The notes beneath the pieces were generated by a model. The model saw only the letters and a program-made list of their open reading frames with translations, was not told where the DNA came from and did not search any database. The position numbers and the translations under genes were made by a program. From Apodospora peruviana (taxonomy: Eukaryota; Ascomycota; Sordariomycetes; Sordariales; Lasiosphaeriaceae): 64,000 bases of DNA. Of this stretch, positions 34,505 to 47,182 are shown piece after piece. The DNA is taken from positions 3,348,001 through 3,412,000 of the forward strand of contig JAUEDM010000005.1 of assembly GCA_033439685.1 (NCBI GenBank), given 5' to 3'. The stretch's first letter is position 1. Every line of letters starts with the position of its first letter.

Positions 34505-35184
34505 TGTAGGGAGAGAGAGATTTATATGTACAGCTTTTCTCTTTGCAGTGAGAAGCGAACTGCCAGAATATCATGAAGGGTTAGATAAAATGGGTTGGGG
34601 GTTTAAAGTCCGCGGCCGGGCAGTTAATCTGTGGCTGTAGGGTGGACTAACTTTCATAATATAAGCTTTTGGAGGCGAAATACTCTGATGAGATGAACTG
34701 AACGTTGGATACGGATCGTCCGATCTTTTCAGAAGAGTTATCTAGGGCACGCTTGTTAGGGATGATGGATACCTACCCTGATGAGTTCCGAAGAACGATA
34801 TTCAAAGTCGAAACCCTCCATTGAACCCCTGGAACGTATCCAACCATCCAACCATCAACCATCCTTCCACACTTGCAGCTCTATTGACTCTGTGTTTCCG
34901 TACCTATGCTTTCTTTCTACACATCGGGTGTGCAAGTCGTGGTTATAAAACCGCCATGTTCCATCAACCCCCCAAAAGACTTCGAAGCCAGGCAGGCCCG
35001 TGAAGAAAAAGAAAAAGACTCTATTCTCCAGCTCTCTGGTAACAAACTAAACGCCCTGCAAGAAATCAACTTCGTTCATAGCATCACTTCATTCTCCTCC
35101 GACATGACTGCCTCCAAAAATAATCCAACACCTATGTACAAACGCCGTCTCTAAGCCCTATTCAAGGCTTCACGGATGCGGTGA
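34505..35184. other. Intergenic region between convergent genes
   Basis: No independent gene supported. Its right edge at 35151-35184 includes a frame that could be the true C-terminus of the DDHD phospholipase (see findings). Confidence 0.45.
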
Positions 35185-38100
35185 TCAAGGTCTCGGCGTG
35201 TGCACCTTACTTGCAGCCAGCATCTGCGACAAGACGAAATGGCTAACATCCTCGTCCGCCCAGTAACTCATATGCGAAGCAATGGTATTCATAGGGTTAA
35301 AGTCCAGCACACTCCTTTATCAGAAACCGTTAGCCAACCAGTTCATCATAAGCAACAAAAACTCACGGAAAACAGAACTTACTCCTGAATGCTATAATCC
35401 ACCCGCCCATTCCTGTTCAACGCCCGCACCTTCAGCTCCTCCATCCTCAGCTTCTGGGCCTTCTGCTCCTCTTCAATCAACTCCTCCTCACTCAACACGG
35501 CATGACCAACAATACCGCCGCCACCACCAGTATTCTTACCATCATCGGGCGTCACGACACCTTCCTTTTCCTTGGCAATGTCTACCCTCTTCTTCTGGAA
35601 CCGGCTGAAGAGCGTCTCCAGCTCGTCGTCAATCAGCGTCGCCTCGTTGCCGCTCACAGTCATGCTCCCGCCGCCGTTAGCAGCAGACGCAAGCTGGCGC
35701 ATCCGCTCTGCAGTCCTCTCGCTGCGCTCGATCTCCGACAGGCTCGGCTCGGGCGGCGGCAGGACCCCGCCAGCGGTAATGTTGGTTCCCGCGCCAGGGC
35801 TCGGCGTGTGTTGTTGTTGTTGTTGTTGTTGTTGCTGAAACTTGGCGACATCCTCCTGCGTGAGCCCCAGACTGCGATTCAGCAAGCTGTTGGCAATGCC
35901 AGCGCTGAAACTGCTCCACAGGCCACTAACGCTCTGCCCGACCTTAGCTCCGATATTCGCGCCGATGCCAGTCAAACCCTGGGGTGCGACCGAGCCAAAG
36001 ATGCCCTTCTTGGTATACGGCAAGGCCTGCGGCTTCAGCGTCGACATGACCGGGGCGATGAGCGGTTCCAGCCGGTACGCGATCGGGTCCGAGGGGTGGA
36101 AGATGTTGAACAGCTGAGCGATCTTGGGCGACGAGACACTAAACGGCAACCCGGTAATTGGGGACACCCGCTGGTTGGAATTATAGATGGTGTTGGTCTG
36201 CAAAAAGGGATCTTCCATGTACTCCGGGTTTAGGGGACTCTCGGACGCAAACGAGTTGGGTAGGTGGCGCGCGGCAATGGTACGACCCTTGAGCATCTGG
36301 AACAGGCCCACGGGCGACCCGAGACAGTAAAAATCGTCGACCTCGAAGTTGAAGGCGAGTTCTTTAGGGTCCTTGGGCTCATACCGGTCCTGCGACGACG
36401 GCCAGAAACTGAGCGGATTCCTGGGGTGCTCAGCCTCCCGCGCCTTCTTCTCTTTTTGCCGGCACAGGATGTCGAACATGATCGCGGAGCCTAGGGAGTG
36501 GCCAACAATATGGACCTTGCCTTTGAAGTTCGGATTGCGTTCCATGAAGAGCTTGTAGATCCGGTTGGACTCCCGTGAAACGATGTCGGCAATCTGTTCC
36601 CTGTAGGCGCTCTGATAGAGAAGTACGTCGAGTGCGAGGTCGGATATCAGTGATCTCGCGAAAGCCATGCCCTCGATGGTGATATCCTCAAGAGAGGGAT
36701 ATTCATCTTCTTCCGTGAACAGCTCACCCAAGTCATGTTCGCCCTTCTTCTGCTTCCGTCGTGGAAAGTCCAGAAGATGGCGCCAAACAACCGGCAGCAC
36801 CTGAACCCTGCAATTGCCAGGCCCACCCTCGCCCATTTCCGAATTCAGGGCGCGGAGATCTGCCGACTCGGAATAAACGCTCTTCATGGTCTTGCGGAGC
36901 ACATTTACGTCGTGCACAAAGTTGACGCTCTCCATTCTAAGACCCAAAAGCTGGCCAATGCCGTGAGTAACCAGAACAAGATGCTCGATCTCACGGCCTT
37001 GGGTTTCCCCAAGTCTGGCATTGTAGTCATCTTGAATCTCCTTCTCCTCCCTCTTACGAATCGCTTCGTCCTCGGCATCCACGTCACCACCGGCTACCAG
37101 GTTAGACAGTTGCCTGGTCAGCCGAGCCTGTGTACTCTCGAACTTAACGGGCTGCTCAGCCTCGTCTTTGGCATCATCCACACCTATCGAGCTAGAGTGG
37201 ACGCTCGCGGGCGCAGAGCGCCTCTTGAGGGCTTTCTGTAATTTCTCATCTTCATCCGCAGCCGCAGATTTCGTCCCTGTGGGAGTTGACGGACGCTCTT
37301 TTTCCTTGGGCTGCTTCTTCGGCTCGGCATATCCGCGGACGAGCTTTATGCCGCTCATGTAGCCGCCGCCCGCAAACCTCTCATACACCGTAGAGGTCAC
37401 CCAAGATAATACGCCATCCGACGACAGCCAAGCTACATTCTCGTCTTGGTAAGTGGCCACGCTGTTGATATAAGCCCCAAATAGCCGGTATGTTTGCGGC
37501 TGGTGGGTAGATACAGCCAGACTGTTGGCCTTCGAAGTTGCGTCGCTCTGGGCGGCAGCTACAGCCTTGAGGTTGTCAGAGGAAGACTTGGGCGTGACGC
37601 TTTGGGTGCCCGAGTTGCTGCGCATTCGCGCCGGGTACAACCAGGGCCGTACTTTGAGATAGCCATCCTCCAGTTGGGCAGCCAGATTCTCCTCGCATGG
37701 CCGTAGGGTGGATCCTTCTTGGTAGAACCAGCTTCCACGGATAACGTGATAAGTCGGGCCTTCCCAGTATACTGGGGCAAGCTCTCGGTCTTCAATATCC
37801 ACGTCGAAGAGAAAGTCCTCGTTCACCGGCACCCGCGTATGGTCGCGTTTCGGAGTCCCATCCTCAGAGCCCGTCAAATTTGTGTTCTTCGCTTCCTCTC
37901 CAGAGACAACGCGCGGTCGTTTCGTCCCAGCCCGGGCACCGCTATTATCCTGGCTAGGTTTTCTTCCATCTTCGACGTCTTGCAGCTTCTTCTGGTAGGC
38001 AGTCTCGAGAGCTCGGGAGTCACCGGCAGAGAAGGCGACAAACTTTTTGGGCTGTGGGGTGGACTTCTTGTCGTCGGTCTTGTTGACGTTCTTGTCTTGA

Positions 38101-38450
38101 AGGAACTTCGGCTTGCGCTTCGGGATCTGGACATATCAGCAAAGGTTAGCGACTCGGACGAATGATACATTCCAGTTCTCGCCACTAACGTCTACGGCAT
38201 GAAACCACTGGACATTTGCTGGGGGACAGTCCGGAGGATATCTCCGTATGCTCTGGCCATAGAAAGGGTTGGTGCTGTGGTCACCGGGATTCGATGGCGG
38301 TGGGGGAAGCGGTTGGTGGTCTCGCGGGGTCGGAGTCGTGCTTCGGCTGCCTCCCCAAGGGTTGATCGAGCCGACGGCAGAGGCCAGATATGATTTCTCG
38401 ACCTTCTTTTCACCGGCCCTCTTCTCATCCTTCCCGGGCGCAGGTACCAT
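35185..38450 (-). CDS. DDHD-domain phospholipase A1-like protein
   Basis: Exons 38450..38190, 38126..35383 and 35314..35185 give 1044 residues. The start ATG sits in a strong context (GCCATGG). The first intron is 63 nt; the second is 68 nt, with donor GTAAGT and acceptor ATAAAG. The N-terminal half has the WWE-like region (PPANVQWFHAVD, APVYWEGPTYHVIRGSWFYQEG). The lipase motif GHSLGSA (nucleophile Ser) lies in the middle, preceded by VTHGIGQLLG, and the DDHD domain follows (FNFEVDDFYCLGSPVGLF, DPIAYRLEPL, SHMSYWADEDVSHFVL). Members hydrolyse phosphatidic acid or other phospholipids at ER-Golgi membranes. A run of CAA codons makes a polyglutamine tract near 35813-35838. The exact C-terminus is uncertain. 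Confidence 0.9.
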
Positions 38451-39609
38451 GGCTTCGGTATGGCCCAAAGGCCACCCGAAGGACGGTCGATGGACAGCTC
38501 TTCGTAGCGACGGCGTGCCGCAAATCGGATGAGGGGCGGAGATACAACGGCTGAGTCTGCAACACTGTTTCGTCTGGATGAGAAGCGCCAACTTGGTGGA
38601 TTGAATCACGGAGCTCTCTCTCAGGCTTGCCGTCGAATTGGTGTTGCTTCTTTTCCCCTGCGTGTCTGGATCGTTTCCGAAAGACGAGCGCGGTCAGGTC
38701 ACGGCAACAAGGGCGATGAGTGGGAATGATATAGAAAGTTGGTTGTTATTATTTGGTTTCAAGCGTCCAACGGCTGACGGTCATGCGTGGTGTTGTCTCA
38801 GAGTAGGTAGGCCTGGGGTGTGCAGATCACGGTCGGTATCGAAGGTCGAGATCCCATGTCACGCTGATCGTTGGGGGCCACCTTTAGATAGACGGCAGCT
38901 TTCACGTGTTCCATCTGACAATCAAATGGAGCTCGTGAAAGACTTGGCCTTGTTGGCAAACGATGACGGAGCGCTCCAGCACACTGGGCAGTAACTCCTC
39001 AACGAGTGGCGGCCGGGCGAGCTGCAGGGGATCCCCTCCCGCATTGCCGAGCTCTTAGAGATACTTTCAGCTGTACTACTCCGTGGAAGGGAAGGTACCT
39101 TCCTATAGTACAGAATTGGGTGTTGGAAAAGGTACCGTAGGTACTGGAGTGTGCCCGGCCGGGAGGTACCAGTTAACCAGTCCACTGACGAGCAGCCTGG
39201 GGATCTGGATGCTTTGCATGGTGGGGTACGAGCGGAATTGGAGTCATATCCACCGTGCCCCGCCTCCATCCCGACAAAATTATTTTGGTTCGCGAAACTT
39301 TGAAGCAGTTCTCAAGACAAAATCTCGAGCCCATCAGAACTTTGCCCTACGTGCAAACGACCAGCACTCGCCCACCGGCAATATTCAACTTCAACGCCGC
39401 CTCTTCTGCTCGAACCTTGATTGTACCGCCCACGACAGCGACTGAACCAACACAGTAACCCACTGGGCCAGCTATGAGCCGGTAGCTCTTTCGACCAACG
39501 AGGGGCATTTGTCCACACCCACCATCTCCTTGCATTACGGAATACCTCAAACATTTGCGTTGACGACCTCTCCGACTTCGACAAACGAGCAGCGGGGCCG
39601 GTTGGAGAG
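38451..39609. other. Divergent promoter region of DDHD and RPC1 genes
   Basis: About 1.2 kb with no supported gene. Several GGTACC/TAGGTACC-type short motifs occur, as elsewhere between genes in this window. Confidence 0.45.
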
Positions 39610-42600
39610 ATGGACGAGGAGAAAGAGAGACCCCGCCTGGTTAAGCAGCAGCTGGTTGACCAGCTCCCAAAGCGCTTCAAGGCGCTCAAGTTTGGCATTC
39701 AGTGAGTTTGCCCTCTTGCTGCTATTCCCGTCCTCGAGTCTCGCGTTCAAATACAGCCTCGAACCTGGAACTTATGACTAACAAATACAGATCTGAACAA
39801 GATATTGTGAACCAAGGTGTTCTCGAGGTTTCCGACAACCTGCTCTACGATGTCGAGAACGGACGCCGGCCGTTCACCCATGGCCCGCTCGACCCACGCC
39901 TGGTATATATACATCATAACCCCTTCAGCTGGCGATAACACTCGAGCTAATATATCTCAAAGGGAACCTCCAGCAAAACGGGCACTTGTTCGACATGCCT
40001 TCTCCCTCTGGCATCCTGTTCCGGTCACTTCGGTTACGTCAAACTGCCTCTTCCCGTCTTCCACATTGGATACCTGAAGTATATCCAGGCTACTCTCCAG
40101 AATATCTGCAAAACATGTTCGAGGGTTCTCTTAGAAGAACCGGCCCGCCGTCAGTTTCTCAAGGAGCTTCGCCGTCCAGGCATCGACAATCTCAAGCGCA
40201 CCTCGATCATCAAGAGGATCAACGAGCAGTGCCGAAAGGCCAAGAAATGCCCATACTGCCATGACATACAAGGTGTCATTCGGAAGTTGAGCGTTATGAA
40301 GCTCGTTCATGACAAATTCTCTTCCTACACAAGGTCGACTGCTCAGAAGAAGGTTGCACCAGAGAGCAAGGTGGAATTCGATGCGTCTTTCAGTACCGCC
40401 AAGAAATATCAGCCAGAAATAGAGAAGCACGTCAAGAAGGCTATGGATGATCTAAATCCGCTCAAAGTCTACAAACTGTTCTCGGCCATTAGTCCGCCAG
40501 ACTGCGAACTGCTTGGGCTGAATCCGGCTGAAGGCCGGCCCGAAATGTTCCTCTGGCGCTATATCCCAGCTCCCCCAATCTGCATCAGGCCCTCGGTCCA
40601 ACAGGAGAGTGCGAGTAACGAGGACGACATCACAAGCAAGCTCTCAGAGATTATCCTCTACGCGGGCTACCTGAAGGAGTCGCTCCAAAAAGGAACGTCT
40701 GTTCCTATCATAATGGAGCAATGGGAGTTCTTGCAGTTGCAGGTCGGCATGTATGTGAACAGCGATGTTCCTGGACTGAATCAGCCTGGATTTGGGAAGC
40801 CCATTCGCGGCTTTTGCCAGCGTCTCAAAGGAAAGCAGGGCCGGTTCCGTGGCAACTTGTCCGGAAAGCGTGTTGACTTCTCTGGGCGAACTGTCATTTC
40901 CCCTGACCCCAATCTTGGAATCGATCAAGTTGCCGTCCCTCAATTAGTCGCCAAGAACCTAACGTATCCCGAGCGCGTAAATCGTCAAAACATTGAGAAG
41001 CTCAGGGGGTGTATCCTGAACGGAGCATCCGTCTGGCCTGGAGCCCAGACCGTCATAAAAAAAGGTGGCATCATCAAATACAACTTGAAATTTGGAGGCC
41101 TAAGGGGACGCGAGGAGCGTGCAAATGACCTTGCCTACGGGGACGTTGTGGAGCGCCACTTGGAAGATGGTGACATTGTTCTCTTCAATCGGCAGCCCTC
41201 GCTTCACAAGTTGAGTATAATGAGTCATCACGCGAAGATTCGGCCCTGGAGGACGTTCCGCCTCAACGAATGTGTCTGCGCCCCATACAACGCCGATTTC
41301 GACGGGGACGAAATGAATCTGCACGTTCCACAGACCGAAGAGGCTCGGGCCGAGGCCATGAACTTGATGGGTGTCAAGTACAATCTCGCAACGCCCAAAA
41401 ACGGCGAGCCTATCATTGCTGCCACACAGGATTTCATCACAGCCGCTTACCTGCTCAGTGGCAAGGATTGCTTCTTTGATCGGAAGTCGTTCACCTTACT
41501 CTGCACCCATATGTTACTTGGGGATGAGCATCTGGAACTCCCTCATCCCGCCATTCTACGTCCGCAAGTCCTGTGGACCGGCAAGCAGATATTCAACGTT
41601 CTTATGCGCCCTAACAAGACGTCCCCTGTCTTGGTCAATCTTGAAGCTAAGAACAAAGTCTTTGCCAAAACAGATGGACAGCTTCCTGATATGGATATCA
41701 ATGACTCCTACTTGGTCGTTCGCAACTCCGAGGTCATGTGTGGGCGAATGGACAAGTCGACGGTCGGAGACGGCAAGAAGAACTCGGTCTTCTATGTGAT
41801 TCTCAGAGACTACGGACCAGAATATGCCGCTGCTGCCATGAATCGTCTTGCAAAGCTTTGTGCTAGAGCACTGACTTTGCGCGGGTTCTCAATCGGCGTC
41901 GGTGACGTGTTTCCAACGCAAGAGTTGACAGACCACAAGGCTGGGATGGTGTCGGAGGCTTACAAGAAGTGCGACGAGCTCATCGAGGCTTACAACAAAG
42001 GGAATCTAGAAAAGGCTCCAGGCTGTGACTTGGAAGATACTCTTGAGAACAAAATCTCGGGGATTCTCAGCAAAGTTCGACAGGACGCCGGTGATCACTG
42101 TGTGGCAACGTTGAGCGAGAACAATGCACCGCTTGTTATGGCCAAGTCCGGATCCAAGGGCTCCCACATCAACGTCGCCCAGATGATTGCTTGCGTTGGA
42201 CAGCAAATTATTGGCGGAAAACGTGTGCAGGATGGATTCCAAGACCGAACTCTGCCGCATTTTCACAAAAACGCCCGTCAACCCCCTTCGAAGGGCTTCG
42301 TGAAGAACAGTTTTTACACAGGCTTGCTGCCGACCGAGTTTCTCTTTCACGCTATTTCCGGCAGAGAAGGTCTGGTCGATACCGCTGTCAAGACTGCCGA
42401 GACGGGATACATGTCCAGGCGACTCATGAAGTCCCTAGAGGATCTCTCAACCCAGTATGATGATACGGTCCGGACATCAGGAGGAGGAATCGTGCAATTC
42501 CAGTATGGCGCCGATCGACTGGATCCCGTCGACATGGAGGGCGAGCACAAACCCGTCGATTTTGACAGGACGTGGAATCATATTGTGAGTCGCAATGGTG

Positions 42601-44453
42601 GCCACAACGACGACCCATTAGTCCCATCAGAGATCGTCGACCTATGCAAGGGGATTTTGGACGAGGAGCGCAAGAAGTATATCCGGAAGCATCCCGTCAC
42701 CGGCGAGGTGCTCCATTACGATGACGCCAAGGTCAGCAAGAGTAACGAGCACGACGTGTTGATCGCCATTGACGAGCATGAGGGCGCGAGAGGCTTTTTG
42801 AACACCATCCAGAAGTACATTTCAAATCGCGCCTTGACGCTCGTCAAGGCCCGTAAAGCAGCCGGCTTAGATCCTTGCCTCCCGGCGGATAACGCCGAGA
42901 TGTTAAAGGAGCTCACAGAGTGGGAGGAGAAGAAGGAGGAGGAGAAGAAGACGAAGGAGGAGGAGAAGAAGAAGGAGGTGGAGAAGAAGGAGGTGGAGAA
43001 GAAGGAGGTGGAGAAGAAGGAGGTGGAGAAGAGGAAGGAGCAGATTGCCGAGGCGGTTCGCGACTTGAGCGCACTGGACAAATCTGGTCAACAAGCCCAC
43101 GTTGATCGCGTCGCGAAGGTCTCTGAGAGGACGATCAGAGACTTCATCCGGATATGTCTTGATAAGTACCAGAAAGCGAAGGTGGAGCCCGGCCATGCCG
43201 TCGGTGCCGTCGGAGCTCAGTCGATCGGTGAACCCGGCACGCAGATGACACTCAAGACTTTCCATTTTGCTGGTGTTGCCGGCATGAGTATGACGCAAGG
43301 TGTGCCTCGCATCAAGGAGATTATCAACGCATCCAACAAAATCAGCACGCCTATTATCAAGTGTCCACTCGAGAACAAGAAGGACATCAAAGCCGCCCGT
43401 GTCGTCAAGGGTAGGATTGAAAAGACGTATGTGTCAGATGTGCTCAAGTTCATCGATGACGAGTGGCTTCCCGACGTGGCGAAGCTTGTGCTGCAGGTAG
43501 ACAGGAAGATCCTCTCAGATTTGCAGCTAGGGATTGAAATGAAGGATATCGCGGATGCTATCATCAATGCCAAGAAGCTCAAGCTCAAAATCGATGCCGG
43601 CGATTTGCGTGTTGGAGATGACCGTATTGAGGTCATTGTCCAGAACACGTGGCACGATGCTACAGCGGCAAAGAAGGCGGCCAGGCTTCGAGCAGTGGCA
43701 CAGGAAAGGGGACTCAACGTCGTCAGTGCCCGAGAAGAGTCGGCGTCTGACTTCCAGCTGCGCGTCAACTTTTTGAAGCGCATGCTTCCGCTTGTTCCCA
43801 TATCGGGCTACCCCGAGGCGACGAGAGCCATCATTCAGACCGACGACAAGAAAGGCGACAACGAAGTCTATGTCGAAGGATACGGATTGCGGTCCTGCAT
43901 GACGACTGAGGGTGTTGTCGGCACGGAATGCACCACCAACTCGGTCATGGAGTGTCGTGATATTCTCGGCATCGAGGCGGCGCGGACTACAATTGCCTCT
44001 GAAATCAATGTAGTCATGGAGAATATGAAGATTGATCCGCGACACATGGATCTGCTCGCCGATGTGATGACGTACAAGGGCGAGATTCTCGGCATCACAC
44101 GATTTGGCATGGCCAAGATGCGCGACAGCGTTCTACAGCTGGCGTCGTTCGAGAAGACGCCGGACCACTTGTTCGATGCGGCGGCGAATATGAAGATGGA
44201 TGGCATCGAGGGTGTCAGTGAGTGCATCATCATGGGCCAGACCATGTCCATCGGCACAGGCGCGTTCCAGGTGGTGCGGCGGCTAGGAATCAGGGACCAT
44301 CAAGTGACGAAGAAGCCGACGCTGTTCGAAGACGCGTGGAGGAAGGACGAGATGATTAGGCGCAAGGCCAAGCTCGGAAAGCGCCGGAGTGCGGTTGCGG
44401 GCAGGGGAATGGGCCAGATGGAGGCGATGGTGGGGGTCCAGGTTAATGCGTAG
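39610..44453 (+). CDS. RPC1: DNA-directed RNA polymerase III largest subunit
   Basis: Exons 39610..39701, 39791..39902 and 39963..44453 give 1564 residues. The zinc-binding clamp core is at residues 69-90 (GTCSTCLLPLASCSGHFGY), with a further CxxC pair (KKCPYC) near 160. The active-site loop YNADFDGDEMN places the magnesium-binding aspartates at 513, 515 and 517. The trigger-loop region VGAVGAQSIGEPGTQMTLKTFHFAG is present. Just before the latter, residues about 1050-1100 form a Lys/Glu-rich insert with a four-fold 15-bp repeat. Pol III makes tRNA, 5S rRNA and other short RNAs in the nucleus. Assignment to Pol III rather than I or II rests on the start MDEEKERPRLVKQQLVDQLPKRFKAL, the lack of a CTD heptad tail and the Rpc160-like central blocks. 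The gene is intact over 4.5 kb. Confidence 0.96.
42975..43034 (+). repeat. Four-fold 15-bp coding repeat in RPC1
   Basis: GAGGTGGAGAAGAAG is repeated four times (the last copy ends AGG), encoding EVEKK units inside a longer Lys/Glu-rich stretch. The repeat keeps the reading frame. Confidence 0.92.
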
Positions 44454-45147
44454 GCGGATGACTACCATTTGTGGGTTCATATATCTTAATTCAGGCGCTA
44501 GGATGGGGGTTATGTCATTGTCCGGGCAGCCAGATGCACTGTGGTTCTTTGGACAGACGGTTTGGTAGGGAGGCCTCATGCGCAATGACTTTTGAGTTTT
44601 GTTGGGGTCAGTTTTATGAAGATAGCAGGTTTACAAGGGGCATTTCCACACACAAACACACGCACCGATGTGAGATGAGTATCACTTCCTCTGCTTGTGT
44701 CTGTATATTTTTCAGGTCTGGTCCAGGATATGGATCAGTGGCTGGAATACACGTGAATTGGGGGGAACTCTTTGTATGTATGCTGCGGTAAGCCCTTGGT
44801 AGGAATGATACCTCGAACGCTCAAAGTTCTTTTTTGATGATTTGTATGAACAAGCTTGTCGATGGACTGACTGACCGTTGAAGATCTGATACGTGATGGG
44901 AGAAACGGAAAGGGGGTAGGCAATTCAGGGGGCATCACATGACTTGGCGCCACAATTTCGCGAACCCAAACAACCCCGCTCCTCGAAGATCAGATCGCGA
45001 CCGTGTATTGTCGGTTCTTTACCTGAACGACGTCATCGTCCCGCTCATCAACCACGGCCCTCCAGCATTCACGTTTGTAACTTTGGAAGGGAATCAATGA
45101 CAACTTTCGCATGAATAGTTGGCAACCAAAATCAATCATCAATCGCA
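44454..45147. other. Intergenic, no gene seen
   Basis: Spacer between RPC1 and the SRAP gene on the same strand. Confidence 0.5.
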
Positions 45148-46665
45148 ATGTGTGGCAGGTACGCGCTTGCCTTGGTAAGTCGTTTTTATCGTCACCAACA
45201 TCATTAATGATTGTGTGTCATTAACTCGACTTCGATTCTTTCACAATAGAGCCCTTCACAGGTGCGGCGGATGCTTCAGGATGAAAACATGCCCGTGTAC
45301 GATGCGCTTGACGACGAAGGCGAGGGCGCGCCGAGGCAGAGCTACAACTTTGCTCCGGGGTATCATGGGATTGTTTATCGTGCTGATGTGCCTGACTGGG
45401 GCGCTGGGCCCGCGCAACAACGCGAGCATCATCATGCGAGTGGCAGCAAAACCTCACCAACTAACAGGGGTAGAAAAGGAGGTCCCACAACAGATAAGAA
45501 TGTCGTCGTCCACGAAGTAGAAGAAGTGCCTACTACCACCGATGCCACTGTGGAGACACACTACAAACTCCAGTCCATGAAATGGGGCCTCGTCCCCTTC
45601 TGGACGAAACGCAACCCCGACTACGGCGCAGTCCTCAAGACCATTAATTGCAGAGACGATTCTTTGTCTCAGTCAGGAGGGATGTGGGCGACCATGAAGG
45701 CGCGCAAGCGGTGCATTGTTGTCGCCCAGGGGTTCTACGAGTGGCTGAAAGTCGGCCCCAAAGAAAAAGTTCCATATTTCGTCAAACGGCAAGACGGTAA
45801 ACTCATGTGTTTTGCTGGTCTCTGGGATTGTGTTCAGTATGACGACTCGGACGAAAAAAAGAATTATACGTACACCATCATCACGACGGACAGCAATAAA
45901 CAGTTGAGGTTTCTACACGACAGGATGCCGGTTATTTTTGATCCCGGGTCGGAGAGCTGCAGGGTCTGGCTTGACCCGAAGAGGCATGAGTGGAGTAAAG
46001 AGTTGCAAGGGTTGCTGCGGCCCTTTGAGGGCGAGCTTGAAGTGTATCCCGTCAGTAAAGAGGTTGGGAAGGTGGGTAATAATTCGCCTTCGTTTATAAT
46101 TCCGGTCGCGAGCAGGGAGAATAAGGGGAATATTGCGAATTTCTTTGCGAATGCCAAACCCAGGGGAGACAATACTGGTGGTACTAAGAAAAAGGAGGTG
46201 AAGAAGGAAGAAGATGATGATGAGGAAGGGGATGAAAAGATGAAAGATGGAAAAGATGGCGGTCTCAAGGGGGAGGTCGAGGTCGAGGTGAAAATGGAAG
46301 ATGCTGCCGCCGATGATGACCAACAACACAAGACGGAAATAAAATCTGTCCAAAAGGTGGAAAGTGAGGCCAATGACGGCGGCATGTTTGATGATGGCAA
46401 GAGAAGAAGAGGAATCAAGCGGGAGCTGTCGTCTTCAGTGTCGCCGGAACGGAAAAGGGTCGCCAGAGAAGACGCTTCACCACTGCCACCGCCACCGCCA
46501 CCGTCTTCGCAAACATCTATAAAAGGAAATGAGATGGGACAACAGCGCCCCAAGATCAGCGCGACAAATAATACTCTTGCGAAGAAGAGTCCAGCCAAGA
46601 AAAAGGGGCAGGCGGTGCCGGCGGGAAGTCAGAAAATCACAAAGTTCTTTGGGAACAGTGCTTGA
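45148..46665 (+). CDS. HMCES/SRAP-domain abasic-site sensor with C-terminal PIP box
   Basis: Exons 45148..45174 and 45250..46665 give 480 residues; the 75-nt intron starts GTAAGT and ends AATAG. The tiny first exon encodes MCGRYALAL, so the catalytic Cys2 becomes the N-terminal residue after Met removal. Other active-site blocks are SYNFAPGY, GFYEWL (Glu173) and LHDRMPVIF (His232). The SRAP family forms a covalent thiazolidine link with abasic sites in single-stranded DNA at replication forks, shielding them from cleavage. Residues about 300-460 are an acidic and basic disordered tail. The last 12 residues, SQKITKFFGNSA, contain QxxIxxFF, a canonical PCNA-interacting box (Gln470 to Phe476). 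The gene is convergent with the OPT transporter. Confidence 0.94.
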
Positions 46666-47182
46666 TTTTGCTTCATCTTCGATCGGGGGCACAGGAGAAT
46701 GGGTTTGGTTATGACTGTATGATTGGAAAAGCTTGGCTTGCTGGAGTTTGTATCTGCGTTCACGACATGGACGGACGGATGGTGTATCACTGCGTTCCTT
46801 TTGGCTTGGCGAAGGGGGTTTGGGACAATAGGACAAGGAAGCCGGGTAACAGAATGTGCGATAGTCACTGTAGCGACCTGTTATTTCAACTAGAATAGTT
46901 CTGGCTTGCACTATCAGATCATTGTCCAGGAAACAGACGTAGCTGGGAAGGGGGCAGCGAAGCAAAACAGCAAGTCCAGATGAGCAAACTAGAATGTCCA
47001 AATCACGAACCTTATTTGCACGATATAAGATTATACCTCTGTCCTTCCAAATCGTAATTCTTCCTAGGTTCTGCCCTCGATGATCTTTTAACTAAAGTAG
47101 TTTCAGCAAAACAACACAACACACGATGCAGGTGTCTTCCATCAAACTCGAGTGAATGCCGGCCTCCCAAACCCCAATAACA
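46666..47182. other. Convergent intergenic region
   Basis: 3' flanks of the SRAP and OPT genes; nothing else supported. Confidence 0.5.

Noticed and set aside
39347..39550. Minus-strand frame upstream of RPC1 with alternating hydrophobic residues
   Set aside because: It lies in the divergent promoter region, is short, and lacks any supporting signal; probably chance.
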